Assembly: GCF_001411555.2 (NCBI RefSeq)
Contig: NC_049905.1
Coordinates: 4,464,001-4,528,000, forward strand
Reading direction: 5' to 3'
Source of the DNA: Juglans regia
Taxonomy: Eukaryota > Streptophyta > Magnoliopsida > Fagales > Juglandaceae
DNA: 64,000 bases
Positions 49,962-61,644 of the stretch are shown in pieces (within the stretch, counting starts at the first letter, position 1; each line of letters opens with the position of its first letter). The position numbers and the translations under genes were made by a program. The notes under the pieces are model-generated. The model was given only the letters and a program-made list of their open reading frames with translations. It was not told the origin of the DNA and did no database searches.

Positions 49962-52900
49962 TCATCCAAAAGCAGAAGGAATGACAGTGATATGTTTCAG
50001 AGGATGGGAGACATCCGTGCCCCCCGCATGCTGCACAAACTCAGCTGGTGAGAATGAGCTTCCATGGCAGACACAGATGATGCTAACCTCCGATTTCGTA
50101 TATCTGTATAGAAACCCCCTAATGGTTTTCCCGTTTGGACCATTACCTGTGGTTGATACACATGGCATTTGAGGGAGAGAATTATGAGGGTTTTGATTCT
50201 GAGTCTGAGGTGCGGGTCTGGGAGGCTTTCCCATTTCTAACTTTGTTTCCTTCTCCGAGCAAGGTGCTACGTTTTCTGTATTTGATATGTGCTTGTCACT
50301 TGCTTTTGCTTCAGTTTCCGGCATGGACTCTTCCTTAGGTCTAGGTGGGCTAGGTTGAGTAGTATTCTGTTGAAGGAATCTCTCCGTGGGTTTGACATTG
50401 ATGTCATAGACGGATTCTGCAGCATCAGAGGAAGCACTGTGTTTTGACTGGCCCTTGGTATCATTTGCTTTCTGACCCTCTAATTGTGATTGTTCAACTA
50501 AGGAGTTACTGGAATGGCTTATGGAATCACTGCCACTTCCAACACCTAGAAAGATAGAGGAATATTAAGCTGCAGTTTGAATAGTGAGATGAGATGAGAC
50601 GATATAGTTTTAGATGAAAGTTAAAAATTTAATAAAAAATTTGTTAGAATATTATTTTTGAATATTATTATTGTTTTAAGATTTGAAAGGGTTAAATTGT
50701 TTATTATATTTTGTATGAAAATTTGATAAAATTATAATGATGAGATGATATAAGATGATATGAAACACTCAACTATCCAAACAGGGGCCTAAATTAAACG
50801 CGTCTTGACAAGAATGATTGTCTACATAAAGACTAAAATGGATGACTTTGATACTAAAATGAACCGTTGAAGTGTATGGTTGGTTTAGCTAATGCAAAGG
50901 CAAACAGCATACAACCAATTTAAACCGATACAAATAGACAATAGATCACTCCATTTTATGTAACCAATTCCACACCAGCAATGCCACTCTTCATTCCTTA
51001 TGACGGGGAACCACTCCACGGCAAAGCCCTTAGGAGTTAAAACTCACCCATAGGACCTAAACTCTGAGAGAGACTAGCACAACAATCCACCACTATGACC
51101 TCTCACTTAAATCACAGTTTGATCTCAAGGAGAAACGAACCTGTGACATAAGGCACATGCACACAAGTTTGCCCTTACCACTTGGGCTACCCCACTCTTC
51201 ATTCGAAATATTATTATCCCAAATCACATTTGGTAACGTGACACATTTCAAGTGACTTCTATCATTAATCACTTAAAATTTGCCAAATCACAAATGTGAC
51301 TAGGGATGACAACATCTAGAATAAAGAAATCATTACTCATTCCACATTTAACTTGTGAGTCGTCATCATACACGATCGACCTTAGCAGTCATTTTTTATA
51401 GAGACATTTCTACTAAATATGCTCATCTATCGGTTCACTTACATGGTTTAGAGGAATAAAGGTCTTGGAATACATCACTACTTCGGTTAGTTAAAGATAT
51501 AGATATATGATTTACCAGGCACTTGCCCGACGAAGTCTGTTTCTATTACATATCACAGTCGTCACAAGACCATATTATGCCTTCAACTAGAATGAAACAA
51601 TTAGTTCAATGGTACAAGCACAAATGGACCGGACCATTGTTTCATATTAATTAAATTTCTTACATCACTAAGATTTACTTATTTTCTCGAGACAATATGG
51701 GGATATTTGGAAACATGTTTCTTCCAATCTCATCTCATTTTCTTCCCAAACAACATTCAAATACAAACATTTTTAAACTAATCATTACAACATTTTAAAA
51801 CTAATCATTACAATTTTTTCAAATTTTTAAATAAAAAAAAAATTAACTTTTTCAAATCACAAAATAAAAATAATATTAAAATATTATATTCTAACAAAGT
51901 TTTAATTTTATAATATTTTTTATTCAACTTTTTTTTCTTTTTTCAAAACCAAATAAATATCTAACTCAAACTATCTCACTACTATTCATAAATCATATTT
52001 CTACTATTTATAAAATTTTTATCAGATCTCATTTCCCAACCATCTCAAAGCTCCCGGTGTGTTTCTACATATTCTTAATACTTTAATTTTTTTAATCCAG
52101 ATGTGAATAGTTTAAAATTCAATTGTACATGGTAGCTTTGAAATTTAAGAGTAATGCTGGACCAATTTTTTAATATCCTAAGAAATTTCTCAAGACTAAC
52201 TTTTTAATAGTAGATTTCAAATTTTTTTTTTTAAACGGTGGTGTTACTCTCAAAGAGGAAAGTCACCCAAACAGCCACCCGATAGGCAAAAAAAATAGTC
52301 CCTTTTTTTTTCTAACATTTTTTTAAAATTCATTAAATAATTTTTAAGAAAAATAAAAATCATAAATTCATTTTAAAATCCTTACTTAACAATTAAATTA
52401 AAAAAATAAAAAAAATAACTCAATCGATGGCCACCTTATGTTGGAAAAACATTTCCCTTTCTCAAAATAATTAAGTGTCACTTTGGCACTCACAAATATT
52501 ATTTCTCAATTTTTTAAATTAATTCGGCCGATTTGCTTTTAAAAGTAAAATCTAAAATTTTAAAAATATCTTATTTCATCATTACAATTTTTTTAATTAT
52601 TTATATAAAATAAAATAAATAATTTTATTTTTTAAATTTTAATATAATAATATTTAAAAATATATTTTATTTAATTTTTTAATTTTAATTTCAACCCTAA
52701 AAACAAGAGATGTTAAATTTGTTTAATATATGAAAGTGAAAAGCCAAAATAAAGATATAGAAAAATGTACAGAATAATATACTAAACCCAAAAATATTTA
52801 AAAATAATAATAAACAAATAAAGAGGGAATTACAATGGGGTTACCTTCAAGAGAAGAACTGGGATCCTCGGAACCCGCAGAGGAACTGCAAATTGGCGAA

Positions 52901-53661
52901 CCATGCGACGCCGTTTTCCTATTCCCATCGTTTCTATCCCCAATAGGCTGAATCGGCTCCCGTTCGCACCCGTTGGAAAAGTTATGCCCCGGACTTCGAC
53001 TCTCGTTGTACGGCCTGAAACCCCAGCCCTCCGATGGCTCAAACCCGCCTCCACCGGGCATCCAACGCGGCATCACGCAAGGAAGACGCAAGCCACTGTT
53101 CGTCGGCGGGTAAGGGGACTCCACCGTTGCCACCGCAAAGGGCACCGGATTGGTAACGTCATTGAGCTTGTGCTGCATCCGCTTTTGCATGTGCTCATTG
53201 CTCATATGCAGATTCACATTCCTCGCATCTTCCTCTGTCCTCCCTTTCTTGCGCGCCGGCTGCTCCTCCTCCTCCTTCCTTTGGCACTCGTTTCCGTTCT
53301 CTCCGTTCCTCGCTCCAAACATAACCCTCCTCAGCTGTTGCTTCTCTTCTCTCTTTTTCTTCGCTTCTTGCCTCCGTAACGCTTGCATCTCCCGCTTCGC
53401 CTGCGGATCCAGGAGCTTCGCATCTTTACCATCAAGACCCGGCGACATACAGGATCTTGAAAACCCCGGGCGGTTTTCCTTCAAGCCAACGTCGTACCCG
53501 TTGGATTTCCAATCAGCCGCAAGAGCATACACTTTTTTCACCGGTTTCAATTTCTCCAGTTTTCCAAAACTCCCTCCGATCGACAACCCTAAATCCAGTT
53601 CCATCTCGTCGTCCACCTTCAAGCCAGTTTCCGAAACATCCACCATTTGCGCGAAACTCAA
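49962..53661 (-). CDS. AFP: Ninja-family AFP protein (ABI5-binding protein)
   Basis: Two exons, 53661-52845 and 50545-49962, give 466 residues. The EAR repressor motif LDLGLS is at residues 22-27. A basic region follows ([19 protein letters not shown]) and a KKGR nuclear signal. The C-terminal domain that binds ABI5-class bZIPs or JAZ-type partners is [20 protein letters not shown] ... [20 protein letters not shown]. By family knowledge, AFPs recruit TOPLESS co-repressors and dampen ABA responses in the nucleus; I cannot say which AFP (1-4) this is. The 2.3-kb intron carries a MITE, a SINE and another MITE relic. A 240-codon frame runs antisense to exon 1, an effect of GC-rich codon use. The upstream DNA is rich in ACGTG elements. 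Confidence 0.93.
50569..50789. mobile_element. Tourist-like MITE in AFP intron, TAA duplication
   Basis: The left end is GCTGCAGTTTGAATAGTGAG and the right end reverse complemented is GGCCCCTGTTTGGATAGTTG, with TAA outside both (50566-50568, 50790-50792). The interior has the same TGTTAGAATATTAT and TTTATTATATTTTGTATG blocks as the element at 4569-4758. Confidence 0.75.
50997..51191 (-). mobile_element. tRNA-derived SINE, 195 bp, 13-bp duplication
   Basis: On the minus strand the element starts GGTAGCCCAAGTGGTAAGGG, containing a pol III A box (TAGCCCAAGTGG), followed about 35 bases later by a B box-like GGTTCGTTTCT. CCACTCTTCATTC is repeated perfectly outside both ends (50984-50996 and 51192-51204). 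It ends GTTCCCCGTCATAAG without a long A-tail. It lies in the AFP intron, in the same orientation as the gene. Confidence 0.9.
51720..52060. mobile_element. Degraded MITE relic in AFP intron
   Basis: The stretch has reverse-orientation blocks of the Tourist-like family (CAATCTCATCTCATTTTCTT, TCATTACAATTTTTTCAAAT, ATATTCTAACAAAGTTTTAA) with an internal duplication of AAACTAATCATTACAA. Ends and duplication are not clear. Confidence 0.55.
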
Positions 53662-53703
53662 CAGGACAAAAGTTTCAGAGCTTGAACAGCTTCATAGAGA
53701 AAG

Positions 53704-53994
53704 CTATATACAAGAAAGAGACGTCGTCGAGGAAGGAAAACGAAGGGGGAATAGCCACGTGGCGGAAGCGGAGAAGGTGAGTGGGGCGGCGAGTTTATTT
53801 AAGCGGAAACGCATGTTTTTTTTTTTTTTCCCTAATCGGAAACGCATGTTTTTTGGTTGTTGCTTCGTGTGATGGATCGAAAATTCGTTGTTAAAATATA
53901 TTTTTTTTCCCCCCAAATCTTTTGGTTAAGGTTTTCTACTGGAGCGACCACGTGGCATACTCAACGAAGGGCTTAACCTTCGACGCGTGTCATC
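53704..53994 (-). promoter_or_regulatory. AFP proximal promoter: TATA, two G-box/ABREs and a CE3-like element
   Basis: On the gene strand TATATAG lies at 53710-53704, about 45 bases before the start codon. The palindrome GCCACGTGGC is at 53754-53763, CCACGTGG at 53948-53955, and ACGCGTGTCATC at 53983-53994, one base off the coupling element CE3 (ACGCGTGTCCTC). ABRE plus CE3 is the known ABA-response module bound by AREB/ABI5 bZIPs. Function here is inferred. Confidence 0.65.
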
Positions 53995-53999
53995 TCCCC

Positions 54000-56900
54000 T
54001 CAGTTCTCACGTTTTCTTATTTACCAAATAAATAAACTATTATACAGATATTTCAAATAGGGAAATGCTTATCCACAAACAAAAGCCACCGTTTTCTTAT
54101 TTAATTATTAAGAAAGCGTTTTTAAATGATACTGTAAATTTTTTTCAATTAATTAAGGTTAAGAAATAGAAGTAACACATTCATTGGTTGTAAAATAAAT
54201 TATATAATTGTTACATAAAAATAACTATTTTCCTAATTTAAGCCACTTAATATTATGAGCAGTGCCATGCTGTCGTAATTATTGGGTATGCGTATAAATT
54301 TATTTATTTTTATTTTATTTTATTTTAATATGTTTTAATATTTTTAAAAAATAAAAATAAATTAATATATTAAAAATTATTTTTTTAATCATTAAATAAA
54401 ATTAAAATTAAAAAAATTAAATACATAAGCCATAGAGGTAAATCAAGTGGTATATTTGAAATTTTTATTTTTTTATTATTTTTTTGAAGTATTCTATTAA
54501 AATTTTTTATTTAAAAAAATAAAATCTATAATTTTATTAATAATTATTTTTTTAATTATTAAATATTAATAATAATAAAAACAGTAAATAAATGGTAAGA
54601 GTAATAATCCTATTATTATCCGATACTAATTACTCTGGCTGGTAATAGGTGTACGTTATGACAACCTGGCAGATGCGGCACGTGGTGTGAGATCTTGCTG
54701 TCTTTAGAATCCCTATTTAAGACAGACAAAAAGCGACGTTATTCGTTGCCCTTATTGACGCGTGTACCTGTCGTGCAGGATGGTCCCGGGGTTTCCATTT
54801 TGAAGCTCAAGGAGCAGAGGTGATCGGACCAACACGTGGATTACTCGCTCGATCATCAACAGCTCAGCAGGCCGTCAAAGTTGCAGGAGCGACTTTTTAA
54901 GGAAGCTGATGTAGACATGTCGACGTGTTCTTCTCATGAGGTGTCCTACACGTGCCCCAATTGGTTTGGACTAGATATTTCTTTTGGATAGAAAATACTA
55001 AAACTACTGTTGGGTTCGCTAAGCTATTTTATGTGTTTTTTTTTATATAAATTTTTTTAATATTTTAAAATATTTTAAAATTTTTATAATATTGTTAAAA
55101 GATATTTTTTTAATCACAAAATAAGACAAACAGAAAATAGAAACAAATCCCAAGAGCTCCCAAGTAGAAGATTAATATTTATTTTGTAGTTAAGAAAATA
55201 TTTTTTAAATAATATTATAAATATTTTTATATAAAAAAATATATATATGAGAGTTCTAGCGACAGCCCAACTGTGAATCTTGTATTATTATTATTATTAT
55301 TTTCTCTTTGGAAGGAAAGGCCTGGAGGACTGTTGCTTCGGTAATGCATGGAGGCCACGTGTCGGTCTGTAGAATGTAGGCATGTAACGGTAAAGGTGAC
55401 GGACATGTGAGACGGGCTTTACGTTGGTGAAAGACATAGGAGGGGTCCTCGTTGTATAGTTGTACGTGTGCCCGAGGTGGGCTCCACCCAGATGTGGGTA
55501 CCACTTACTAGGTGTAGTGTAGACCGTAGAGTGAGTGGGCTCCATGGGCCTTAGAGCACTCTAAATAGAGTTTTATCTTATTTTTTAAAGAGTAATATTA
55601 TATACAGTCGTAGAATACGTAAACGTCGCGCAGTCACTTTGAAAAAGAATAGAGTCTACTATCAAAAAATTAATTTCTTTTCATGTGAATTTTATATTTT
55701 TTTTTTTTCAAAATGATTGTACGGCGCTTGCACACTCACGACTGTAACTATAATTTCACTTCTTTAAAATACATTACCAAAATTCACTTTTTCTATTTTA
55801 CATACTGACTTTTACAATATGTCATCCATCAACTTATCTTTTTTTTCTATATCATTTAAATATTCTTTTTACATATTTCATTTCTACCAATAAATTTACA
55901 ATATCTATATATTTTTTTATATTTATAATTTATATTTTTATACAATGTAAAATAATTCAGTCCTATATACGTAAAACAAAAATATATAAATCAAATAAAA
56001 ATTAAAAATAAAATCAAATATGAAAATTTGGTTTAAAAATAATTTAAAGATATTTTTTAAAAGAAAATAAAATATATGTGTTTTAAATGATGAACAATAA
56101 AAAGAATTTACTTATATGGTAAAAATCAAAATAAATAAAAATGAGGGAGTAAATAAAATATTAACAATAAAAAATATTTTATAGGATTAATAGTACTTGT
56201 TACATGTAGCGGGATACTATAGTTAAATGTATTTTATAATTCATTTTACAAAATCGGATGATGCTTGTTTTTAAAATAATTTCTTAAATTATTTATATTT
56301 TTTATATAATACAAAAGTCATTGAGATAACTGTTGGAGAATGATGTTCCCTCTTTTATAGAATCTTGTATAGAATGATGGGTGGAGGTCCATCAATTTTT
56401 TTTCGAAAGATTTTTTTTTATTATTTTTTTTTTTCTGAAAGAATTTGTCCACTTAACATAATTACTTCCAAATATGCCAAATAGATAGAAAGAGAAATAA
56501 TTTTGTCTCGTTTATTTTTACAAATAAAATAAAATAAGTTAAAATAAAAGTTAAAAATTAAACTAAATATTTTTAGAATATATATTTTTAATATTATTTT
56601 TATTTTGAGATTTAAAAAAATTAAATTATTTATTTTATTTTATGTGAGAATTTAAAAAAGTTGTAATAATTTAATTTGATAAAATGAGTTGAATTAAAAA
56701 AGAGTTGTGAAAACAAATGAGCTGCGTGAGATTTGCACTCCCTTTAAAAAAATAATGAACAAATCTAGAATTTACATGAAAGATAGTCTCACTATTTCTC
56801 AAAATAACACCTTAAGACTATATCTAACATTACTCTTATATGAATCATAAGATATCAATATTATTATGCAACTCGAAGAAAATTAAACATTACATATGAA

Positions 56901-57138
56901 ACTGTTACTCCTAAAAGGATGCTTCAAATGGCAAAAAAAAAAAAAAAAAAAAACTAAAAAAATTGCAACCCAAATCCTTATAAAATGTATAGCGCAAACC
57001 AAGAAAAGAAAGGGAAAGAAATTTAAATGTCAAAATTTGAACAGTCGCTGTTTGGATAGCCTAAGTATGCTTAGTTCAAAAGCAAATATAGGTAAAAGGC
57101 AAGTGCAAAGATATTGTTTGCTCTCCAAAGCCTGATTT
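54000..57138. other. Intergenic DNA, ACGTG-rich block and MITE relics, no gene seen
   Basis: Two GC-richer islands, at about 54640-54990 and 55255-55560, stand in A/T-rich DNA. They carry further ACGTG cores: GCACGTGG at 54679-54686, ACACGTGG at 54832-54839, GACGTGTT near 54922, ACACGTGC at 54948-54955 and GCCACGTGTC at 55354-55363. A probable TIR element lies at 55010-55275 and a Tourist-like relic at about 56500-56730. Frames in the second island have no family features. Confidence 0.55.
55010..55275. mobile_element. Probable TIR element related to the MULE MITE
   Basis: The left end has CTGTTGGGTTCGCTA; the right end reverse complemented has CAGTTGGGCTGTCGCTA. The interior shares TTTTTTAATCACAAAATAAG-type blocks with the Mutator-type MITE at 37685-38514. 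No clean target-site duplication was found, so limits are approximate. Confidence 0.45.
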
Positions 57139-59573
57139 CTAAACCGGCATCTTCACTATAAGTTGGCCTTGCATGAAGCTGCAGCAAATTGAAAGGTGGC
57201 AGGGGCCAATTAGAGAATGCCACGCAACATAATCAGTATGCTTAATGAACTGATTGCACAGATAGAATATAAGTAAAATGAAAGTAGGCTTGATTACCAC
57301 TTGATGTAATAGTAGCAGAAGTCAGCCAAGATAGATGTCTGGACTACTTCTGAGAGGAAAGCAGCCAAGAACCACAAGTACCCGTTTCCAAGCAAAAACA
57401 GATACTTCCCACGAGTCTCATAAATCTGCATGCAAAATGGCAAGAATGTTGCATTGGTTTGTTTCCATCATTAAAGGGTTCGAGAAAAAGGTCATTTTCT
57501 TGAAGTGAAATCGGCATTAAGAATTGTGATGATATATATGGCGATATGGGTTTTGCTATGCATCAGCCACTATTCATCCCGAATGCCTAGAATTAATCAG
57601 CACAAGGATGTTCATCAGAGAAGGTAGGGGAATGAGAGGACTAATTCACAAATTTTTATAGAGTATTTTCCGATCATTTGATGCCACGCCAAAAGATGAC
57701 AGTTAAAAGGATGATTTGAGCAGTGTTTCTCTATATGAATAGAGTCACAGTCACTTCCTCGAACAAGCGAGGAAAACATTTCACCAAACTTATAGCTGTT
57801 ATCTTTGAGTTCTTTTACTAACAAATGCTAGATGCAGAATAATCTGAAGCATTATCTTGAAGTTGGATGGAGTGACACATCATGGAATCCTACAACTTAT
57901 GAAACTAACCTGAATTATCCAATGAGCACATGACAAGAATCTTGCAACTCCGAGTGCAAAAACATAATGGGCTGTGAATGGTTCAATCATCTGAAGAATT
58001 TTAATCAGAATTGATCAAATCAACATTAATTCTTAGGAGTTGACAAGCTGCTGGATGTAAAGCATGCAGAGACAGGAATGGAGCTAAAACCTTTGCATTT
58101 TGCATCAAACGTAGCTGAGGCAGCACTGAAACAGATTCCAAATACACACCAAATGCCCAAAGGACCCGAGTTAAGCGAAAATGTATTGTATAAGGGTGGA
58201 GAAGAATGGCAAGGATAGCACAAGGCACAACCTGTCATACAATAACCAGTAGAAAATTCATAATTCATTAATCTCTCTTGATGCTTGATTTCTAATACTG
58301 GGATAGGCAAAAATAATTTTTCTAACTTTCTTTTACTTCTTAAGATTAAATGGCATTATGGCAGTCACCATATATGGCCATATATAATCAATATAAATGT
58401 TTAACCTATATCTGCAGCAAACATCATTCCAAGGCTTTCAAAGATGTGATTGGAACAACTCAAGAAAAGTCTAAATCATATCTGGTCCCATACACAAAAA
58501 GTATTTGTTGAGATTATGATTGGAACCCCTTAGAATTATTATAAAGGGCTTGAACTTCTCCCTCCCGAGTTCCAAGTAATGTGAGATCTCATACCCCACA
58601 TTCCAATGCACAGTACAGGGTATTTCATATGGCAAGAATATAGCAGGTAAATTATGCTAAATGAAAGGAATGAATACAGGAAAATTGCTTGGACAGTGTT
58701 CTGCAATATTGAGAGCAGAACAGACAGCAATGTCATTACCACATAGTACAAGGCCAAGTTGTCAAGCTCCTTGATGTAGGTTGACTTCAACTTGAATCGG
58801 ATCATGTACATAACCCAGGTTGTTGCCATCAAGGTGGTAAAATCTAGAACTGTGTGAATGTCACCCTCAATGAGGGTACTACAGATCAAACGTGTAGCAA
58901 CAGACAGAGCTGTGAGTTCTTGACTCCTTAGTGAGAGGCCTGAAGAAGGCAATAAAACCTGATTATTGGAACTGCCAAAAAAGCCTTTCTTTTGACATGT
59001 TTTCCCAGGATTGTGATTTGCTAATGAAATTAACTATAAGGTATGTTTATGTTATAATCATGAAAACACATCCCAATGCTGTGATAAATTGGCAGAAATT
59101 AAAACATGAAAAATCTAAACGAATTGAAAATTTTGAATAAAAGAATAAACCAGCAGAACTGAAGTAACAAAGAACAATCCTAATGTCCCAAACAACCATT
59201 TTTTTTTTCTAAAAAAAATTGAAAAAATAAAGTGAGAAATGTTCTTCAATTTAGATAATGAAACCATTGCGTTAGTGCCAACAGATCAGAGACACCACAG
59301 AGATAATACTAGAAAGACATGCATGTGTACAGTATAGATATATATACCAGAGCATGTCTTTTTGGTGGTGAGTTTGTAAAGCAAGACGATGATCCCTGCA
59401 GCGTGGACAGCTTCTGAGGCAATGAAGAAGTAGTTGTGATCTTCGATCGTAAATTTGAAAGTGATCAAAGCACAAAGAGCAAGCACAGCTCCAAAAGAAA
59501 TCTTCACCCTCATGGACTGCCTCCTCACCCATACTAACAAATCGCTCACAGGCGAGCTCCTCCTCCTCCCCAT
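57139..59573 (-). CDS. ERD2-like protein (ER lumen retaining receptor family, long form)
   Basis: Six exons: 59573-59348, 58939-58740, 58231-58091, 57990-57910, 57425-57298 and 57178-57139; 271 residues. It has the seven-helix ERD2 fold with LRSQELTALSVATRLICS, TTWVMYMIRFKLKSTYIKEL, LRLMQNAK, VARFLSCAHWI and ILADFCYYYIK. Compared with true K/HDEL receptors (about 215 residues) it has an N-terminal extension (MGRRRSSPVSDLLVWVRRQS) and one additional early helix, which places it in the plant ERD2-related subgroup of about 270 residues. Whether that subgroup retrieves HDEL proteins is doubtful, so the exact role is open. The C terminus ends GQLIVKMPV. The 5' UTR contains a long AT/AC microsatellite. 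Confidence 0.92.
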
Positions 59574-59619
59574 CCCTCTTCCTCTGCTACAGACACAAAC
59601 TTCGACACACAGAAAATCA

Positions 59620-59625
<6 letters not shown>

Positions 59626-59672
<47 letters not shown>

Positions 59673-59673
59673 G
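59626..59673. repeat. (AT)n(AC)n microsatellite in the ERD2-like 5' UTR
   Basis: About seventeen AT units pass into about six AC units, 50 to 100 bases upstream of the ERD2-like start codon. Short open frames coding alternating Tyr-Ile through it are artefacts. Confidence 0.9.
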
Positions 59674-59819
59674 TACTTGCAGAGAGACCTGTTTTGATAT
59701 GGTTCTGAATATTGGATGAGGTCTGAGGGGGAGATAGAGAGAGCCTTTTCGGAAGACACGAAGAGAGCATGCAGTTGGTAGTGAAACGTTATGTCATTAT
59801 GTGGCATTCATTTTCTTCC

Positions 59820-61499
59820 CATATATAGTGGCAGCAATGAGATTTTACACATTGGATTTCATTTAAGGACATCATTCGTATGTGATATATATATACATGT
59901 ATATATATATATCAATATCCCAAATTGGGGCCACTGATTTAATGGCTATGATTTAGAGAAATTAATCAGGTTAATTACAGTAGAAAATTTAAAGGGGTCT
60001 TGAAACGTGGAAGAATATATGAAGATCTGCATGCATAGCTAGGATGATCTTGTTCAACTTGTTTTAGAATCTTAAACCATTTTGAATCTTAAATTTATTT
60101 ATTTTTTGATACATGAGGAGGTGGATTCGATTCTTGGTTCTTTTAATGAGAAATCAAGGTGTTGTCAATTGAATCAATTGATCCAAATGACCTTGGCGAA
60201 TCTTAAATTTATTTAAAGGGTCATAACCAAATCTTAAAAAGAAAAAAAAAAGTTATAAAGTTATGGTTTTAAAAATCTAAGATAGAATTTTAGATGGAAA
60301 TTCTCTTCATTTGTCTCTCTAGATCGAGTGATCTAATTTTTTAAAACAGATAAAACACATCATATAAGTCTTACTGTTGGTGGTGTAAAATTTAGGGCCA
60401 TGGGCTCTCAATTGAGAACTCCCTCCATGAAAATTGAATATCTTTGTATCATTTTCATTGGAAATTTGAACAATGGCTACTTTGGATCTTTATGTGGAAT
60501 CAATAATATTAGAAGGTCTGGTGGTATCAATTAATACGATGTTCATAGGATATCGCAATTAATATGAGATGGAGAGAGAGATGGTTTTTTCTGTTTTTTT
60601 TTTCCATGAAGGAGATGGGCGGAGATGGGGCCCGAACTTCTCCCTTCCAGAGGGGGTATCGATGAGGGTTTGAATAACATCATGAGGAACATGGAACGAC
60701 AGAAGATTAAGAAAAAGAGTGCTATATATACTACACTCGTTTAGGATATTGAACTGAAATGAGATGAGTTGAAATAGAATGAATTTTGTGAAAGTCACAT
60801 AAGATGAGTTTAGATGTGTTTAGATATTAAGAAGAGTTTAGATATATTTATAGGAAGTTAAAAAAGGTTGTGAGTCACACATATAAAGAAGTATTGAATT
60901 GAAAAAAATTATGAATCTCACATATAAAGAGATTTTGAATTGAGAGGAGTTTAAGAATTTTAAAATTGAGTGTTTGAATATTAAACTTAATTTAAAATTA
61001 GACTAAAATACTAAGTTGATATCAATTCAATCTAAGTTCTAGCCGGTGCCAAGTGTGTTTCACCTTTCCCCATTTCATGTCTTTACATAGTCCTAATCAT
61101 TATTCATAATGATAAATGGAAAAATGATAGTATACTCATTCATTTTGACTGTTCATATATTTATTTTTTTTATAAATTTTTTTGTTTAATGGTTAAGGAA
61201 ATGTCTATTAGTATATTGATGTTTAGATTCGAAGACGACTTGAGATGATTTGAGATGAGTTGAGATGAGTTGCGATGAATTGTGAATAGTAATGAGATGA
61301 GTTGTGAATAGTAGTGAGATTTGTAAGTTAAAGTTTCTGAATAATAATGAATAATAGTGAGATGAGTTGAGATGAGTTGAGATGAGCTGAGATGACTTAC
61401 GAATCCAAACAAACCCGTCTAAGGGCACGCCCAACTATCAGGCCTGATGACACGGCAGCAGTACCCATGATAAATGTTTCCCGTATAAAAAAATGTTAT
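59820..61499. other. Intergenic DNA with GAGATGAGTT-rich MITE relics, no gene seen
   Basis: Besides A/T-rich sequence there is a relic at about 60740-60990 and a clearer Tourist-like copy at about 61220-61440 in which TGAGATGAGT is repeated many times; its right end reads GAATCCAAACAAACCCGTC. Confidence 0.6.
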
Positions 61500-61644
61500 A
61501 AAAATAAGTTTATAAGCTAACCACGTGGTTTGATATTATAAGTTAGATTATAAAATTGTTTTTATTATAAAATAAATTTGATGTATGTACTCTCATATTA
61601 AACAACATTAATTTGTAAACTTCTTTTTATAAAATCTCGTTATA
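61500..61644. mobile_element. Short AT-rich MITE bounding the P450 pseudogene
   Basis: The stretch has inverted blocks (TATAAGCTAACCACGTGGTTTG and, opposite, TTAATTTGTAAACTTCTTTT with TATAAAATCTCGTTATAAA) around a TTATAAAATAAATTTGATG core. P450 homology ends abruptly at its right border, 61645, so it, or an insertion it belongs to, replaces the last 40-50 codons of the gene. Boundaries are approximate. Confidence 0.45.

Noticed and set aside
53150..53872. 240-codon plus-strand frame opposite the AFP gene
   Set aside because: It is antisense to GC-rich AFP exon 1 and continues into the promoter; its Ser/Phe/Cys-rich product is a compositional shadow.
59546..59807. Frames coding alternating Tyr and Ile near 59640
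   Set aside because: They are translations of the AT/AC microsatellite upstream of the ERD2-like gene.
60100..60200. Possible tRNA or SINE because of GGATTCGATTCTTGG
   Set aside because: There is no A box at a proper distance, no cloverleaf and no flanking duplication.
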